A stretch of 64,000 bases of DNA from contig CAYMFM010000003.1 of the NCBI GenBank assembly GCA_964389685.1, forward strand, positions 62,001-126,000, in the 5' to 3' direction. This DNA comes from G020353115 sp964389685 (GTDB lineage Bacteria; Bacteroidota; Bacteroidia; Bacteroidales; VadinHA17). Positions within the stretch are counted from its first letter, which is position 1, and each line of letters opens with the position of its first letter. The notes under the pieces are model-generated. The model worked only from the letters and a program-made list of their open reading frames with translations, did no database searches and was not told where the DNA came from. A program made the translations under genes and the position numbers. Below, piece by piece: positions 8,108 through 15,608 of the stretch.

Positions 8108-8822
8108 GGACAACATAGGTACCTTTCATCAGAAAAGGATTTTGAGTCTTGACACATTAAGTCTCTCAAAGGTATTGAGGAGAAAAAATCCCTACCTCTT
8201 CAAAGCCAAGTATGTATTGACGGCAGACCAAATCGTCAAAGGACTGGTGGACGCTCACATCTCTTCAAATGAGGAAACCATATTTGGCGATTGGTTAGAG
8301 GGTCTAGCAATCTTCATCAATGAGAAAGTTTATGGCGGTTGGAAATCAGGCATTGCTGGAATTGACTTAGAATTTGACGATGAAGACAGGCGTTACATCG
8401 TTAACATTAAATCGGGGCCTAACTGGGGCAACAGCAGTCAGATCGCCAAAATGGTTTCCGACTTCAAGACCGCCAAAAGGACCTTAAGGACAAGTAACTC
8501 TGGACTATATATCGTTGCAGTCAATGGCTGTTGTTATGGGAGGGATAACAATCCCGATAAAGGCGACTATTTCAAATACTGCGGACAGAAATTTTGGCAA
8601 TTTGTCTCTGGCGACACTGACCTCTTCACAGAAATCATTGAACCACTCGGACACAAAGCAAAACAAAAGAATGACGAGTTCTTAAAATCGTACTCGCATA
8701 TGATAAACAAGTTCACCAGAGAATTTACCAACGACTTTTGCGACAGTGACGGTGCAATAGATTGGGAAAAATTGGTGAAGTTCAATTCATCAACCACACC
8801 ACCAAAAAGAAAAAAGAAATAA
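8067..8822 (+). CDS. Type II restriction endonuclease, PmeII-family-like
   Basis: 251 residues starting inside the methyltransferase gene (ATG at 8067). A PD-(D/E)XK-type centre is visible: IAGIDLEF with D100 and E102, then YIVNIKSGPNWGNSSQ with K115, the usual glutamate of ExK being replaced by Asn. GDWLEGLA at 75-82 may supply an additional metal-binding acid. The IKSGPNWGNSS signature is what I associate with the PmeII-like family, a name I give from memory. Pairing with a methyltransferase makes this a complete type II restriction-modification unit. The recognition sequence cannot be read from the protein. The basic tail (PPKRKKK) ends 9 bases before the cassette end box GCCCCAAC. Confidence 0.82.
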   Translation: MKKLNLKDISQYVEDNIGTFHQKRILSLDTLSLSKVLRRKNPYLFKAKYVLTADQIVKGLVDAHISSNEETIFGDWLEGLAIFINEKVYGGWKSGIAGIDLEFDDEDRRYIVNIKSGPNWGNSSQIAKMVSDFKTAKRTLRTSNSGLYIVAVNGCCYGRDNNPDKGDYFKYCGQKFWQFVSGDTDLFTEIIEPLGHKAKQKNDEFLKSYSHMINKFTREFTNDFCDSDGAIDWEKLVKFNSSTTPPKRKKK

Positions 8823-8831
8823 AAAACACTG

Positions 8832-8954
8832 GCCCCAACAATATAGGATTTAAGGCGCATTAGAGCCAAAAGAAATATGATAATTCTGGCTGGCATTTTT
8901 ATCCTAACATTTATTTTGCAATAAAGGGTTTTTACACAGACTCCCGTTGGTTGC
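8832..8954. other. Degenerate attC-like element C (right end of cassette 2)
   Basis: The left box GCCCCAAC (8832-8839) exactly complements GTTGGGGC at the start of cassette 2. Inner pairs are weaker: TAGGAT (8844-8849) with ATCCTA (8901-8906), and AGCCA with TGGCT. A possible right box GTTGGTTGC lies at 8946-8954. I regard it as a decayed or partial site. The following stretch to 9170 holds only a transposase remnant. Confidence 0.4.
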
Positions 8955-8993
8955 TATCAGAACGCTATAAATTGAGGTTAAATTTGTAATAAT

Positions 8994-9128
8994 TTGACAA
9001 ACAGATTTCGAAATAAATATCTCATTGAATCTTCACGTTTACAAAATTGGGATTATAGCTGGAATGCAGCTTACAGTGTTACGGTTTGTACAAAAAACAG
9101 GGAATGTCATTTCGGTGAGATTGTTTAA
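8994..9128 (+). pseudogene. REP-associated tyrosine transposase (RAYT, Y1/IS200-like) N-terminal remnant
   Basis: Reading from a TTG at 8994, the frame gives about 44 residues containing SRLQNWDYSWNAAYSVTV and then CTKNRECHFGEIV before TAA at 9126. This closely follows the N-terminal block of Bacteroidota RAYT proteins (R-x-WDY...YFVTICT-NR-HYFGEI). The HUH and catalytic tyrosine regions are missing, so about three quarters of the gene is gone. RAYT enzymes are linked to REP palindromes, which are abundant in this window. The fragment lies between cassette 2 and the small membrane gene. Confidence 0.7.
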
Positions 9129-9170
9129 GGGCAAATGAATTGAAGCTAAATAATTCTAATAACCCGAGAC

Positions 9171-9371
9171 ATGAAAATCACTCAAAAACAGTTACGAATC
9201 CTGAGCGGATTCTGTATTCTCCTCGGTGCCATCGTTGTTGTCATAACAAACTACCTAACCGATAAAAACCTTACTGAACCTAATAAAATATGGAAATGGG
9301 CAGGCATTGGAATTATGATTGTTGGATTAATTTTATTAATGCCATGGGTGGAAAAGAAAGGTAAGGATTAA
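9171..9371 (+). CDS. Small two-helix membrane protein of unknown function
   Basis: 66 residues with two predicted transmembrane helices (about 10-28, LSGFCILLGAIVVVITNYL, and 44-58, AGIGIMIVGLILLMP) and charged ends. No family is recognised. It shares the + orientation of the preceding island genes and lies after the RAYT remnant. It may therefore be a third cassette or a chromosomal gene next to the island. The clean hydrophobic pattern and ATG start favour a real gene over chance. Confidence 0.55.
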   Translation: MKITQKQLRILSGFCILLGAIVVVITNYLTDKNLTEPNKIWKWAGIGIMIVGLILLMPWVEKKGKD

Positions 9372-9427
9372 TTCACATTCAACAACGGGTTATTAACCTT
9401 CGCAGAGAATAATTTGAGACATTTCTC

Positions 9428-9877
9428 TCATTCTTTTCCCGTAAACCGCGATTTGACCTCTTTGGCGGCTATTGCTGAAATTTCGATCCGGGCACCGAGA
9501 GGGAGATTGGATACTTCAATGGCTTCGCGTGCCGGAAAGCCTTCCGTGAAAAAGGTTCTATACACCTCATTCATGGCACCATAATCCCGGATATCGGTCA
9601 GGAAGACCGTACATTTCACCACGTTGGAAAAATCAAGGTCATTTTTTTTCAGGATGGTGCCAATATTTTGCATTGCCTGCCGTGTAGCCTCTTTAATATC
9701 TCCTCCAACCAGTTTCCCTGTTTCCGGGTTCATTGGGATCTGGCCGGAGACAAACAGCAGCCCGCTATCCGTCATAACTGACTGGCTGTAAGGGGCAACC
9801 GGCCTGGGGGCAGCCTCCTGGGAAAAAGCATGCACGAAGAGAATGAGAAGAATGAATGAGAATATCATTTTTTTCAT
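9428..9877 (-). CDS. Exported RidA family enamine/imine deaminase
   Basis: The chosen start (MKKMIFSF at 9877; an upstream ATG at 9883 adds two residues) gives a Sec signal peptide ending at HAFSQ, then a full RidA/YjgF/UK114 domain: PVAPYSQSV, LFVSGQIPMNPETG, VVKCTVFLTD, GFPAREAIEVSNLPLGARIEISAIA. The arginine in GARIEI is the substrate-carboxylate-binding residue of active RidA. RidA hydrolyses reactive enamines and imines made by PLP enzymes. The signal peptide places this one in the periplasm, unlike the usual cytosolic RidA. A Tat-exported PLP enzyme lies 3.9 kb away across the cassette island, so the two may have been neighbours. It faces cstA divergently. Confidence 0.9.
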   Translation of the reverse strand: MKKMIFSFILLILFVHAFSQEAAPRPVAPYSQSVMTDSGLLFVSGQIPMNPETGKLVGGDIKEATRQAMQNIGTILKKNDLDFSNVVKCTVFLTDIRDYGAMNEVYRTFFTEGFPAREAIEVSNLPLGARIEISAIAAKEVKSRFTGKE

Positions 9878-10005
9878 GATCATAACGATTTGGTTATTTA
9901 AACAATGTTTACCGGATGACTAAATTAAGAAAAGAAAGCGAAGATCATACCGGTGAATCTTCAATTATTGCTATCTTGGAGTTTGTTTCCGAAAGATGTT
10001 GAATC

Positions 10006-11427
10006 ATGATCACGTTTCTCCTGGCTATCGTTGCCCTGATTGCCGGTTATCTTATATACGGTCGTTTTGTTGAAAAGATTTTCGGAGCGGATCCGCAGCG
10101 GGAAACCCCTGCCTTCAGGCTCCGTGACGGGATCGATTTTGTCCCAATGGGTTGGGGAAAGATCTTCCTGATACAGTTTCTGAATATTGCCGGGCTCGGT
10201 CCGATCTTTGGCGCTGTTGCAGGAGCAATGTGGGGCCCTGTAGCTTTTCTATGGATCGTTTTCGGGTGTATTTTTGCCGGTGCAGTGCACGATTATTTTT
10301 CAGGTATGTTGTCCATAAAAAACAACGGGCTTAGCATACCCGAGGTGGTTGGGAAGTATCTGGGACTGGGTTTTAAACAGGTTATGAGGGGGTTTACGGT
10401 AATCCTGATGGTGCTGGTTGGTGCGGTTTTTATCATGGGTCCAGCGAAAATATTGAGCGGTTATACTACCGGTTATATAGGATACGGACTCTGGATCTGG
10501 GTGATCTTTGCCTATTACCTTCTTGCTACCCTGTTACCCATCGATAAATTGATCGGAAGGGTCTATCCGCTGTTCGGTTTAGCCCTCCTCTTCATGGCAC
10601 TTGGAATATCTATCAGTCTGATCCTGAACCGGTATGCTATCCCTGAGTTAACGCCTGCGAACCTTGTAAACATGAATGCAGAAGTGGATAAATTTCCCAT
10701 TTTCCCCATGTTGTTTATTACCATTGCCTGCGGGGCTATATCCGGTTTTCATTCCACCCAGGCACCACTGATGGCCAGGTGCCTGAAGAATGAAAAACAG
10801 GGAAGGAGGGTTTTTTATGGTGCCATGGTTGCGGAGGGTATTGTTGCCCTGATATGGGCTGCTGCTGCGATGAGTTTCTTTGGAGGAGTGGAGGAGTTGA
10901 ATGGGGTGATGAGGGAACAGGGGGGTAATGCAGCCTGGGCAGTGAATGAGATCTCCAATTCATTGCTGGGGAAAATCGGGGGGCTGCTGGCCATTCTTGG
11001 GGTGGTTGCTGCACCCATCACCTCCGGCGACACCGCCTTCAGAAGTGCCCGGCTGATCGTCTCGGATTTTCTGAAGGTGAAGCAGGTGAAGATTATCAAC
11101 CGGTTATCGGTAAGTATTCCGCTCTTTGTGATCGGCTACCTTCTGACACGGATCGATTTCAGCATCGTATGGAGGTATTTTGCCTGGTCGAACCAGACGC
11201 TTGCCACTATTGTCCTCTGGGCAATATCCGTTTTTCTCATTCAGGAGAACAAGTTTTTCTGGCTCACCCTGATCCCTGCTGTTTTTATGACAGCCGTAAC
11301 CTCTACCTATTTGCTGATTGCTCCCGAGGGATTCCAGCTGCCGGGGCAGATTGGATATCCGGTCGGTATCGGATTTGCCCTGGTCGCCCTGCTGCTTTTT
11401 TACTATTTTACCGACTGGAAGAAATAA
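10006..11427 (+). CDS. CstA-family (carbon starvation) membrane transporter
   Basis: 473 residues with about a dozen transmembrane helices. CstA hallmarks are visible: a DFVPM-GWGK segment near 46, GAVAGAMWGPVAF followed by GAVHDYFSGM (GP and HD motifs, about 70-105), GFHSTQAPLMARC near 247 and PITSGDTAFRSARL near 335. The family imports peptides or pyruvate under nutrient limitation. This is the short form, about 470 rather than about 700 residues, common in Bacteroidota. It ends at a strong hairpin shared with the convergent groEL gene. Substrate is not predictable from sequence alone. Confidence 0.92.
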   Translation: MITFLLAIVALIAGYLIYGRFVEKIFGADPQRETPAFRLRDGIDFVPMGWGKIFLIQFLNIAGLGPIFGAVAGAMWGPVAFLWIVFGCIFAGAVHDYFSGMLSIKNNGLSIPEVVGKYLGLGFKQVMRGFTVILMVLVGAVFIMGPAKILSGYTTGYIGYGLWIWVIFAYYLLATLLPIDKLIGRVYPLFGLALLFMALGISISLILNRYAIPELTPANLVNMNAEVDKFPIFPMLFITIACGAISGFHSTQAPLMARCLKNEKQGRRVFYGAMVAEGIVALIWAAAAMSFFGGVEELNGVMREQGGNAAWAVNEISNSLLGKIGGLLAILGVVAAPITSGDTAFRSARLIVSDFLKVKQVKIINRLSVSIPLFVIGYLLTRIDFSIVWRYFAWSNQTLATIVLWAISVFLIQENKFFWLTLIPAVFMTAVTSTYLLIAPEGFQLPGQIGYPVGIGFALVALLLFYYFTDWKK

Positions 11428-11428
11428 A

Positions 11429-11463
11429 AAACCCCATCAGGTTTGGTACCGATGGGGTTTTGA
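11429..11463. terminator. Bidirectional terminator between cstA-family gene and groEL
   Basis: Perfect 10-bp stem AAACCCCATC (11429-11438) / GATGGGGTTT (11451-11460). It has T-rich sequence after it on the + side and A-rich sequence before it, so it can stop both convergent genes. Confidence 0.88.
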
Positions 11464-11484
11464 TGGGTTATATATGGGTATTGA

Positions 11485-13119
11485 TTACATCATACCTCCC
11501 ATACCCGGGCCTCCTCCCATGGGTGGCATGGGCGGTGTTTCTTCTTTTTCTTCCGCCACGACACATTCGGTAGTCAGGAACATTCCGGCTACAGAAGCGG
11601 CGTTTTCCAGGGCAATTCTTGCCACCTTGGTAGGATCGATCACACCCGTTTCATACAGGTTCTCATACTTGTCCGTTCTGGCATTGAATCCAAAGTCCTC
11701 TTTTCCTTCACGTACTTTCTGTACTACGATGGAACCTTCGATCCCGGCATTCTCGACAATCTGACGAATGGGCTCTTCCAGTGCACGTCTGATGATCGCT
11801 ATTCCGGTGTCTTCATCCGTGTTTTCACCTTTCAGGTTCTTCAGTGCATCGATTGCCCTCAGGTATGCCACACCTCCGCCGGGAATTATCCCTTCTTCGA
11901 CAGCAGCACGGGTTGCATTCAGTGCATCATCGACACGGTCTTTCTTCTCTTTCATTTCCATCTCGGAAGCAGCACCGATATAGAGGACAGCCACACCGCC
12001 GGCAAGCTTGGCAAGCCTTTCCTGCAGCTTCTCCTTATCGTAATCGGACGTGGTTGTCTCGATCTGTTTCTTGATCTGGTTTACACGTGCGGTAATGTTT
12101 TTCGAATCACCGGCTCCATTGACAATGGTCGTGTTCTCCTTATCAACGACCACCTTTTCGGTTTCGCCGAGCATGTCGAGTGAGGTGCTTTCCAGTTTCA
12201 ATCCTTTCTCTTCCGAGATAACGGTTCCTCCGGTCAGGATTGCGATGTCTTCCAGCATTTCCTTTCTCCTGTCACCAAATCCGGGAGCTTTGACTGCTGC
12301 AATTTTTAAAGCACCACGTAGTTTGTTAACCACCAGCGTAGCCAGTGCTTCCCCGTCAATATCCTCAGCGATGATCAATAACGGTTTCCCTGCCTGTGAA
12401 GTTGCTTCAAGGATCGGCAGAAGGTCCTTCATGGTGGAAATCTTTTTATCATGCAGGAGGATATAGGGTGATTCCAGAACGGCTTCCATTTTATCCGGAT
12501 CGGTAATAAAATAGGCAGAAATGTAGCCCCTGTCGAATTGCATTCCTTCAACCAGTTCAACGGTGGTTTCCGTACCTTTTGCTTCTTCAACGGTAATAAC
12601 GCCCTCTTTGTGAACTTTTTCCATTGCTTCGGCAATCAGTTTTCCGATAGCGGAATCATTGTTTGCAGCGATCTTGGCAACCGCTTCAATCTTTTCTGTA
12701 TCTTCGCCAATGGTCTTTGTCTGGGCTTTCAGGCTTTCAACCACTTTAATAACGGCGCTATCAATTCCGCGTTTCAGATCCATAGGGTTAGCACCTGCGG
12801 TGACATTTTTCAACCCCACATTGATGATGGATTGTGCCAGGACAGTGGCTGTGGTGGTTCCATCACCAGCGTCATCAGCTGTTTTTGAAGCGACCTCTTT
12901 CACCATTTGTGCCCCCATGTTCTCAAAATTATCCGGGAGTTCTATCTCTTTGGCTACCGTAACTCCATCCTTGGAGATCATGGGAGAACCGAATTTTTTG
13001 TCCAGGACAACATTGCGTCCTTTTGGCCCTAAGGTTACTCTTACTGCCTCTGCCAGTATGTCAATTCCTTTTTTCAATTGATCTCTGGCTTCTATGTTAA
13101 ATTTTAATTCTTTCGCCAT
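11485..13119 (-). CDS. groL: Chaperonin GroEL (60 kDa subunit)
   Basis: 544 residues, standard length. Recognisable blocks are VTLGPKGRNVVLDKKFGSP, the nucleotide site DGTTTATVLAQ, the apical-domain segment QFDRGYIS and the Gly/Met-rich tail ending GGGPGMGGMM. It forms the tetradecameric folding chamber with GroES. It lies 40 bases downstream of groES in the usual groES-groEL order on the minus strand. It ends at the shared terminator with the cstA-family gene. Confidence 0.99.
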   Translation of the reverse strand: MAKELKFNIEARDQLKKGIDILAEAVRVTLGPKGRNVVLDKKFGSPMISKDGVTVAKEIELPDNFENMGAQMVKEVASKTADDAGDGTTTATVLAQSIINVGLKNVTAGANPMDLKRGIDSAVIKVVESLKAQTKTIGEDTEKIEAVAKIAANNDSAIGKLIAEAMEKVHKEGVITVEEAKGTETTVELVEGMQFDRGYISAYFITDPDKMEAVLESPYILLHDKKISTMKDLLPILEATSQAGKPLLIIAEDIDGEALATLVVNKLRGALKIAAVKAPGFGDRRKEMLEDIAILTGGTVISEEKGLKLESTSLDMLGETEKVVVDKENTTIVNGAGDSKNITARVNQIKKQIETTTSDYDKEKLQERLAKLAGGVAVLYIGAASEMEMKEKKDRVDDALNATRAAVEEGIIPGGGVAYLRAIDALKNLKGENTDEDTGIAIIRRALEEPIRQIVENAGIEGSIVVQKVREGKEDFGFNARTDKYENLYETGVIDPTKVARIALENAASVAGMFLTTECVVAEEKEETPPMPPMGGGPGMGGMM

Positions 13120-13159
13120 TTTTCTTACATTTTTTGGATTATTTGATTGGTTTGAATAG

Positions 13160-13438
13160 TTACAAGATTGCCAGGATATCCGATTGACGCATGATCAGAT
13201 ATTCCGTTCCGTCAACATTTATTTCGCTTCCGGAATATTTTCCATACAAGACGGTGTCGCCTTTTTTGACTTCCATCTCGACATCTTTTGTGCCGGAACC
13301 GACTGCGATTACTTTACCTTTTTGGGGTTTTTCCTGAGCGGAGTCAGGAATAATTATGCCGCTTGCGGTTTTTGTGTCAGCCTCCATGGGTTGAATCAAA
13401 ACCCGGTCGGCCAGTGGTTTGATTTTTACGTCAGCCAT
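13160..13438 (-). CDS. groS: Co-chaperonin GroES
   Basis: 92 residues. It has the canonical N-terminus (IKPLADRVLIQPMEADTKTASGIIIPDSA), including the mobile loop TKTASGIIIP, then the GKVIAVGSG turn and the C-terminal DILAIL. It caps the GroEL ring. First gene of groES-groEL. In the 200 bases upstream I find no CIRCE inverted repeat (TTAGCACTC-N9-GAGTGCTAA), so HrcA control is not supported here. Confidence 0.98.
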   Translation of the reverse strand: MADVKIKPLADRVLIQPMEADTKTASGIIIPDSAQEKPQKGKVIAVGSGTKDVEMEVKKGDTVLYGKYSGSEINVDGTEYLIMRQSDILAIL

Positions 13439-13648
13439 TTTTTATCTGTTCTTTAATGTTAAACATGTAAAATTTGTCAATCCAACTATCACATATTGTG
13501 CCAAATCATAAACGTCCGTAAGTTCGCCTTTTCAACAAGACAGAATAACAGTTGATCGGGTAATGTTTTCTGTAAACCGAACGACGCTGCTGTGTTATAT
13601 AATTGATAATAAGGTCATTATCCAAATTTTCCCGAAAATCCGAAGGAG

Positions 13649-13683
13649 TAAAAAAGGTGTCAGTTTTATGACACTCTGACACC
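13649..13683 (-). terminator. Rho-independent terminator after secG
   Basis: Stem GGTGTCAG (13656-13663) / CTGACACC (13676-13683). On the minus strand the stem is followed by a run of six T. It separates the regulator-lptE-TPR-secG run from groES. Confidence 0.85.
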
Positions 13684-13714
13684 CTGTTTTTTTCTGTTAC
13701 TGTTGAAGAATCGC

Positions 13715-14065
13715 TTATTCACCACCCCCGGTTGGTTCATCCTGTTCGGGGGTTGCAGTCGGTAAATTGGGTATAGTTGTCGGATCGATTGCATTGTCGA
13801 TCTGTTCCTCAATGATTGAGCGGTTAGCATCATCTCCCCGGGGAATGGTGGCACTGGCCAGCAGGCTGAAAAAGAGGAGGCAACCGGCAAGGGTCCAGGT
13901 TGCTTTTTCCAGGAAGTCAGCGGTTTTACGGACACCCATGACCTGTGTCGATCCGGTGAAGTTGGCGGCCAATCCTCCACCTTTTGAATTCTGCACCAGC
14001 ACGATAAGGATGAGCAGGACACAGGCCATCAGCACCAGAATTGAGAACAATGTATAGATTCCCAT
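13715..14065 (-). CDS. secG: Preprotein translocase subunit SecG
   Basis: 116 residues. Two transmembrane helices (about 3-25 and 58-78) flank the SecG signature QNSKGGGLAANFTGSTQVMGVRKTADFLEK (about 27-56). An acidic Pro/Thr-rich tail (about 80-116) ends in PTGGGE. It assists SecYE in protein export. It sits 11 bases after the TPR gene stop and is the last gene of the run ending at the terminator at 13649. Confidence 0.96.
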   Translation of the reverse strand: MGIYTLFSILVLMACVLLILIVLVQNSKGGGLAANFTGSTQVMGVRKTADFLEKATWTLAGCLLFFSLLASATIPRGDDANRSIIEEQIDNAIDPTTIPNLPTATPEQDEPTGGGE

Positions 14066-14076
14066 GTTATTTTGAC

Positions 14077-15048
14077 TTATAGTTTGTTAATCAGTTGTTG
14101 TATTTTCTCGATTTGACTTGCAAAGTAACTACTTTTTTCGGGAAATTTCAAACTTAATTTTTCATAGGTAAAAATCGCCTTGGAGTAGTAACCCTGTTTT
14201 ACGTAGATCCGTGCAAGGGTATCACTGATCAGTCCGTCATCTTCCGTGACACTGGGGACCGAGATATCTTCCTGCTCTTCATCCGGTTCATCGGAAGAGA
14301 TGATTCTCGGATCGGATGAAAGAAATTTATCGATCAGCTCATCCTTGGATTTGTCTCGTGGTGTTGCAACGGATGGTGTTTCCTCCTCCTCATGGATCAT
14401 TTTTTCCTGCAAGTGGTCGAGCCAGACAGCAAACGAAAACCGTTCGGTTGTGGTTATATCGGTAAAACCGGTTTTCTCTCCGGAGTCTTCTTTACCGATT
14501 ACCGGCCCTTCCTGATCTTCGGTTGGTTCCTTTTCTTCCCATGGAGACTGATCTTCGGAATCCCGGGAGTATTCAAAGTTCAGCAGGTCACTCACCATAC
14601 CGGAGCTGCTGGTTTGTAATGGTTTGGTATCTCCTTCTACAACCTTCCCCTTTCTTTCCGGATCGATACCCTCTATTTCGTGGTGAATGATCTCCTCATC
14701 CTCATCGATCAAAATAATGGGCTCGTCAGGGGAAGGCTCTTGGGGAGTGTCAAGAGTATCCGTTTTCGGTTCAGGTTCCTGTTCTGCCGGGGTGGTTATT
14801 GGTCTCTTTTCCTGAAGCAGGTGGTACAGGACTTCGCGGTCGGTGATGTGTGCAGCAGAGACCTTGAGCTGGCTCGGGAAACGGATATTATCCAGAAGAT
14901 GAAGGTTTTTCAGGTATAGAAGATGCCCGCTCTGGAAATAGGGAAATTCATGGACCAATTCACGCATCTCATCAACACTGCTCTTGTCCAGGAGTTCCGG
15001 ATGATTCATGAATTGTATGAATTCTTCCCTGTTCATGTGAGGGTACAT
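14077..15048 (-). CDS. TPR-type protein of unknown function, coupled to lptE
   Basis: 323 residues. The N-terminus (about 1-75) is helical, with SSVDEMRELVHEFPYFQSGHLLYLKNLH resembling a Bacteroidota-conserved domain. A long acidic low-complexity linker (about 85-245) follows. One TPR-like hairpin near 285-315 contains LARIYVKQGYYSKAIFTYEKLS. No signal peptide. The lptE stop and this start abut as TAAATG at 15051-15046, implying translational coupling. The neighbourhood (lptE upstream, secG downstream) suggests an envelope-related scaffold, but the function is not known. Confidence 0.75.
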   Translation of the reverse strand: MYPHMNREEFIQFMNHPELLDKSSVDEMRELVHEFPYFQSGHLLYLKNLHLLDNIRFPSQLKVSAAHITDREVLYHLLQEKRPITTPAEQEPEPKTDTLDTPQEPSPDEPIILIDEDEEIIHHEIEGIDPERKGKVVEGDTKPLQTSSSGMVSDLLNFEYSRDSEDQSPWEEKEPTEDQEGPVIGKEDSGEKTGFTDITTTERFSFAVWLDHLQEKMIHEEEETPSVATPRDKSKDELIDKFLSSDPRIISSDEPDEEQEDISVPSVTEDDGLISDTLARIYVKQGYYSKAIFTYEKLSLKFPEKSSYFASQIEKIQQLINKL

Positions 15049-15597
15049 TTACCAGTTCACAAATGCTTTGTTAAAAACATCTTCTGTAATCTGTTCCAGG
15101 ATCTTTTCCAATAATTCATCTTCAACGGCACTTAGATCCTGGGAGCTCTCATAATCTTCATACCGGGTAAAGACATTCTCAAAGTTCTGGTCTGGCTGAA
15201 GGGCATTGGTATATTTAACCCTGACTGAAACCGTAAACCGGTTCAATGCAGCCACTTCATCTCCGGTAATTGCCATCGGTGCAGTGTTATAGCCGGTTAT
15301 TTCACCTTCAAAATTGACATCCCCGATACCGTTCACAAACTCAAGGCCGGTTTGTGCCCTGAATTTATCTTTCAACGCATCGGTTAACTGCTGGTCAAAG
15401 CCTGCGCGGATCACTCCCCCGTTCAGATCAGCCCTGTTTGGGAAAAATTGAACAGAGATGGTTTTTACATCCGGAGAGATGGAAGCACCCGAAAAGGAAT
15501 AGGTTATCTTACATCCCGGGGTGGTTACCAGGATGGTGCCAGACAGAATCAGGATAACAATCCGATATAATCGTTGAAGCTGAAACGGGTTTTTCAT
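15049..15597 (-). CDS. lptE: LptE family LPS-assembly lipoprotein
   Basis: 182 residues. The N-terminal hydrophobic segment ends in a lipobox-like TTPGC (Cys 29). YSFSGASISPDVKTISVQFFPNRA follows, a pattern typical of Bacteroidota LptE, with a beta-alpha body. LptE plugs the LptD barrel that inserts LPS in the outer membrane. It lies 11 bases downstream of the sigma54 activator and directly abuts the TPR gene, so the three are likely cotranscribed. No lptD is in the window. Confidence 0.88.
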   Translation of the reverse strand: MKNPFQLQRLYRIVILILSGTILVTTPGCKITYSFSGASISPDVKTISVQFFPNRADLNGGVIRAGFDQQLTDALKDKFRAQTGLEFVNGIGDVNFEGEITGYNTAPMAITGDEVAALNRFTVSVRVKYTNALQPDQNFENVFTRYEDYESSQDLSAVEDELLEKILEQITEDVFNKAFVNW

Positions 15598-15608
15598 GAC
15601 TTGTACCT

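Noticed and set aside
11318..11764. Plus-strand open frame over the cstA-family/groEL junction
   Set aside because: It crosses the bidirectional terminator and two well-defined genes in other frames.
13439..13560. CIRCE element ahead of groES
   Set aside because: No TTAGCACTC-N9-GAGTGCTAA or near match seen.
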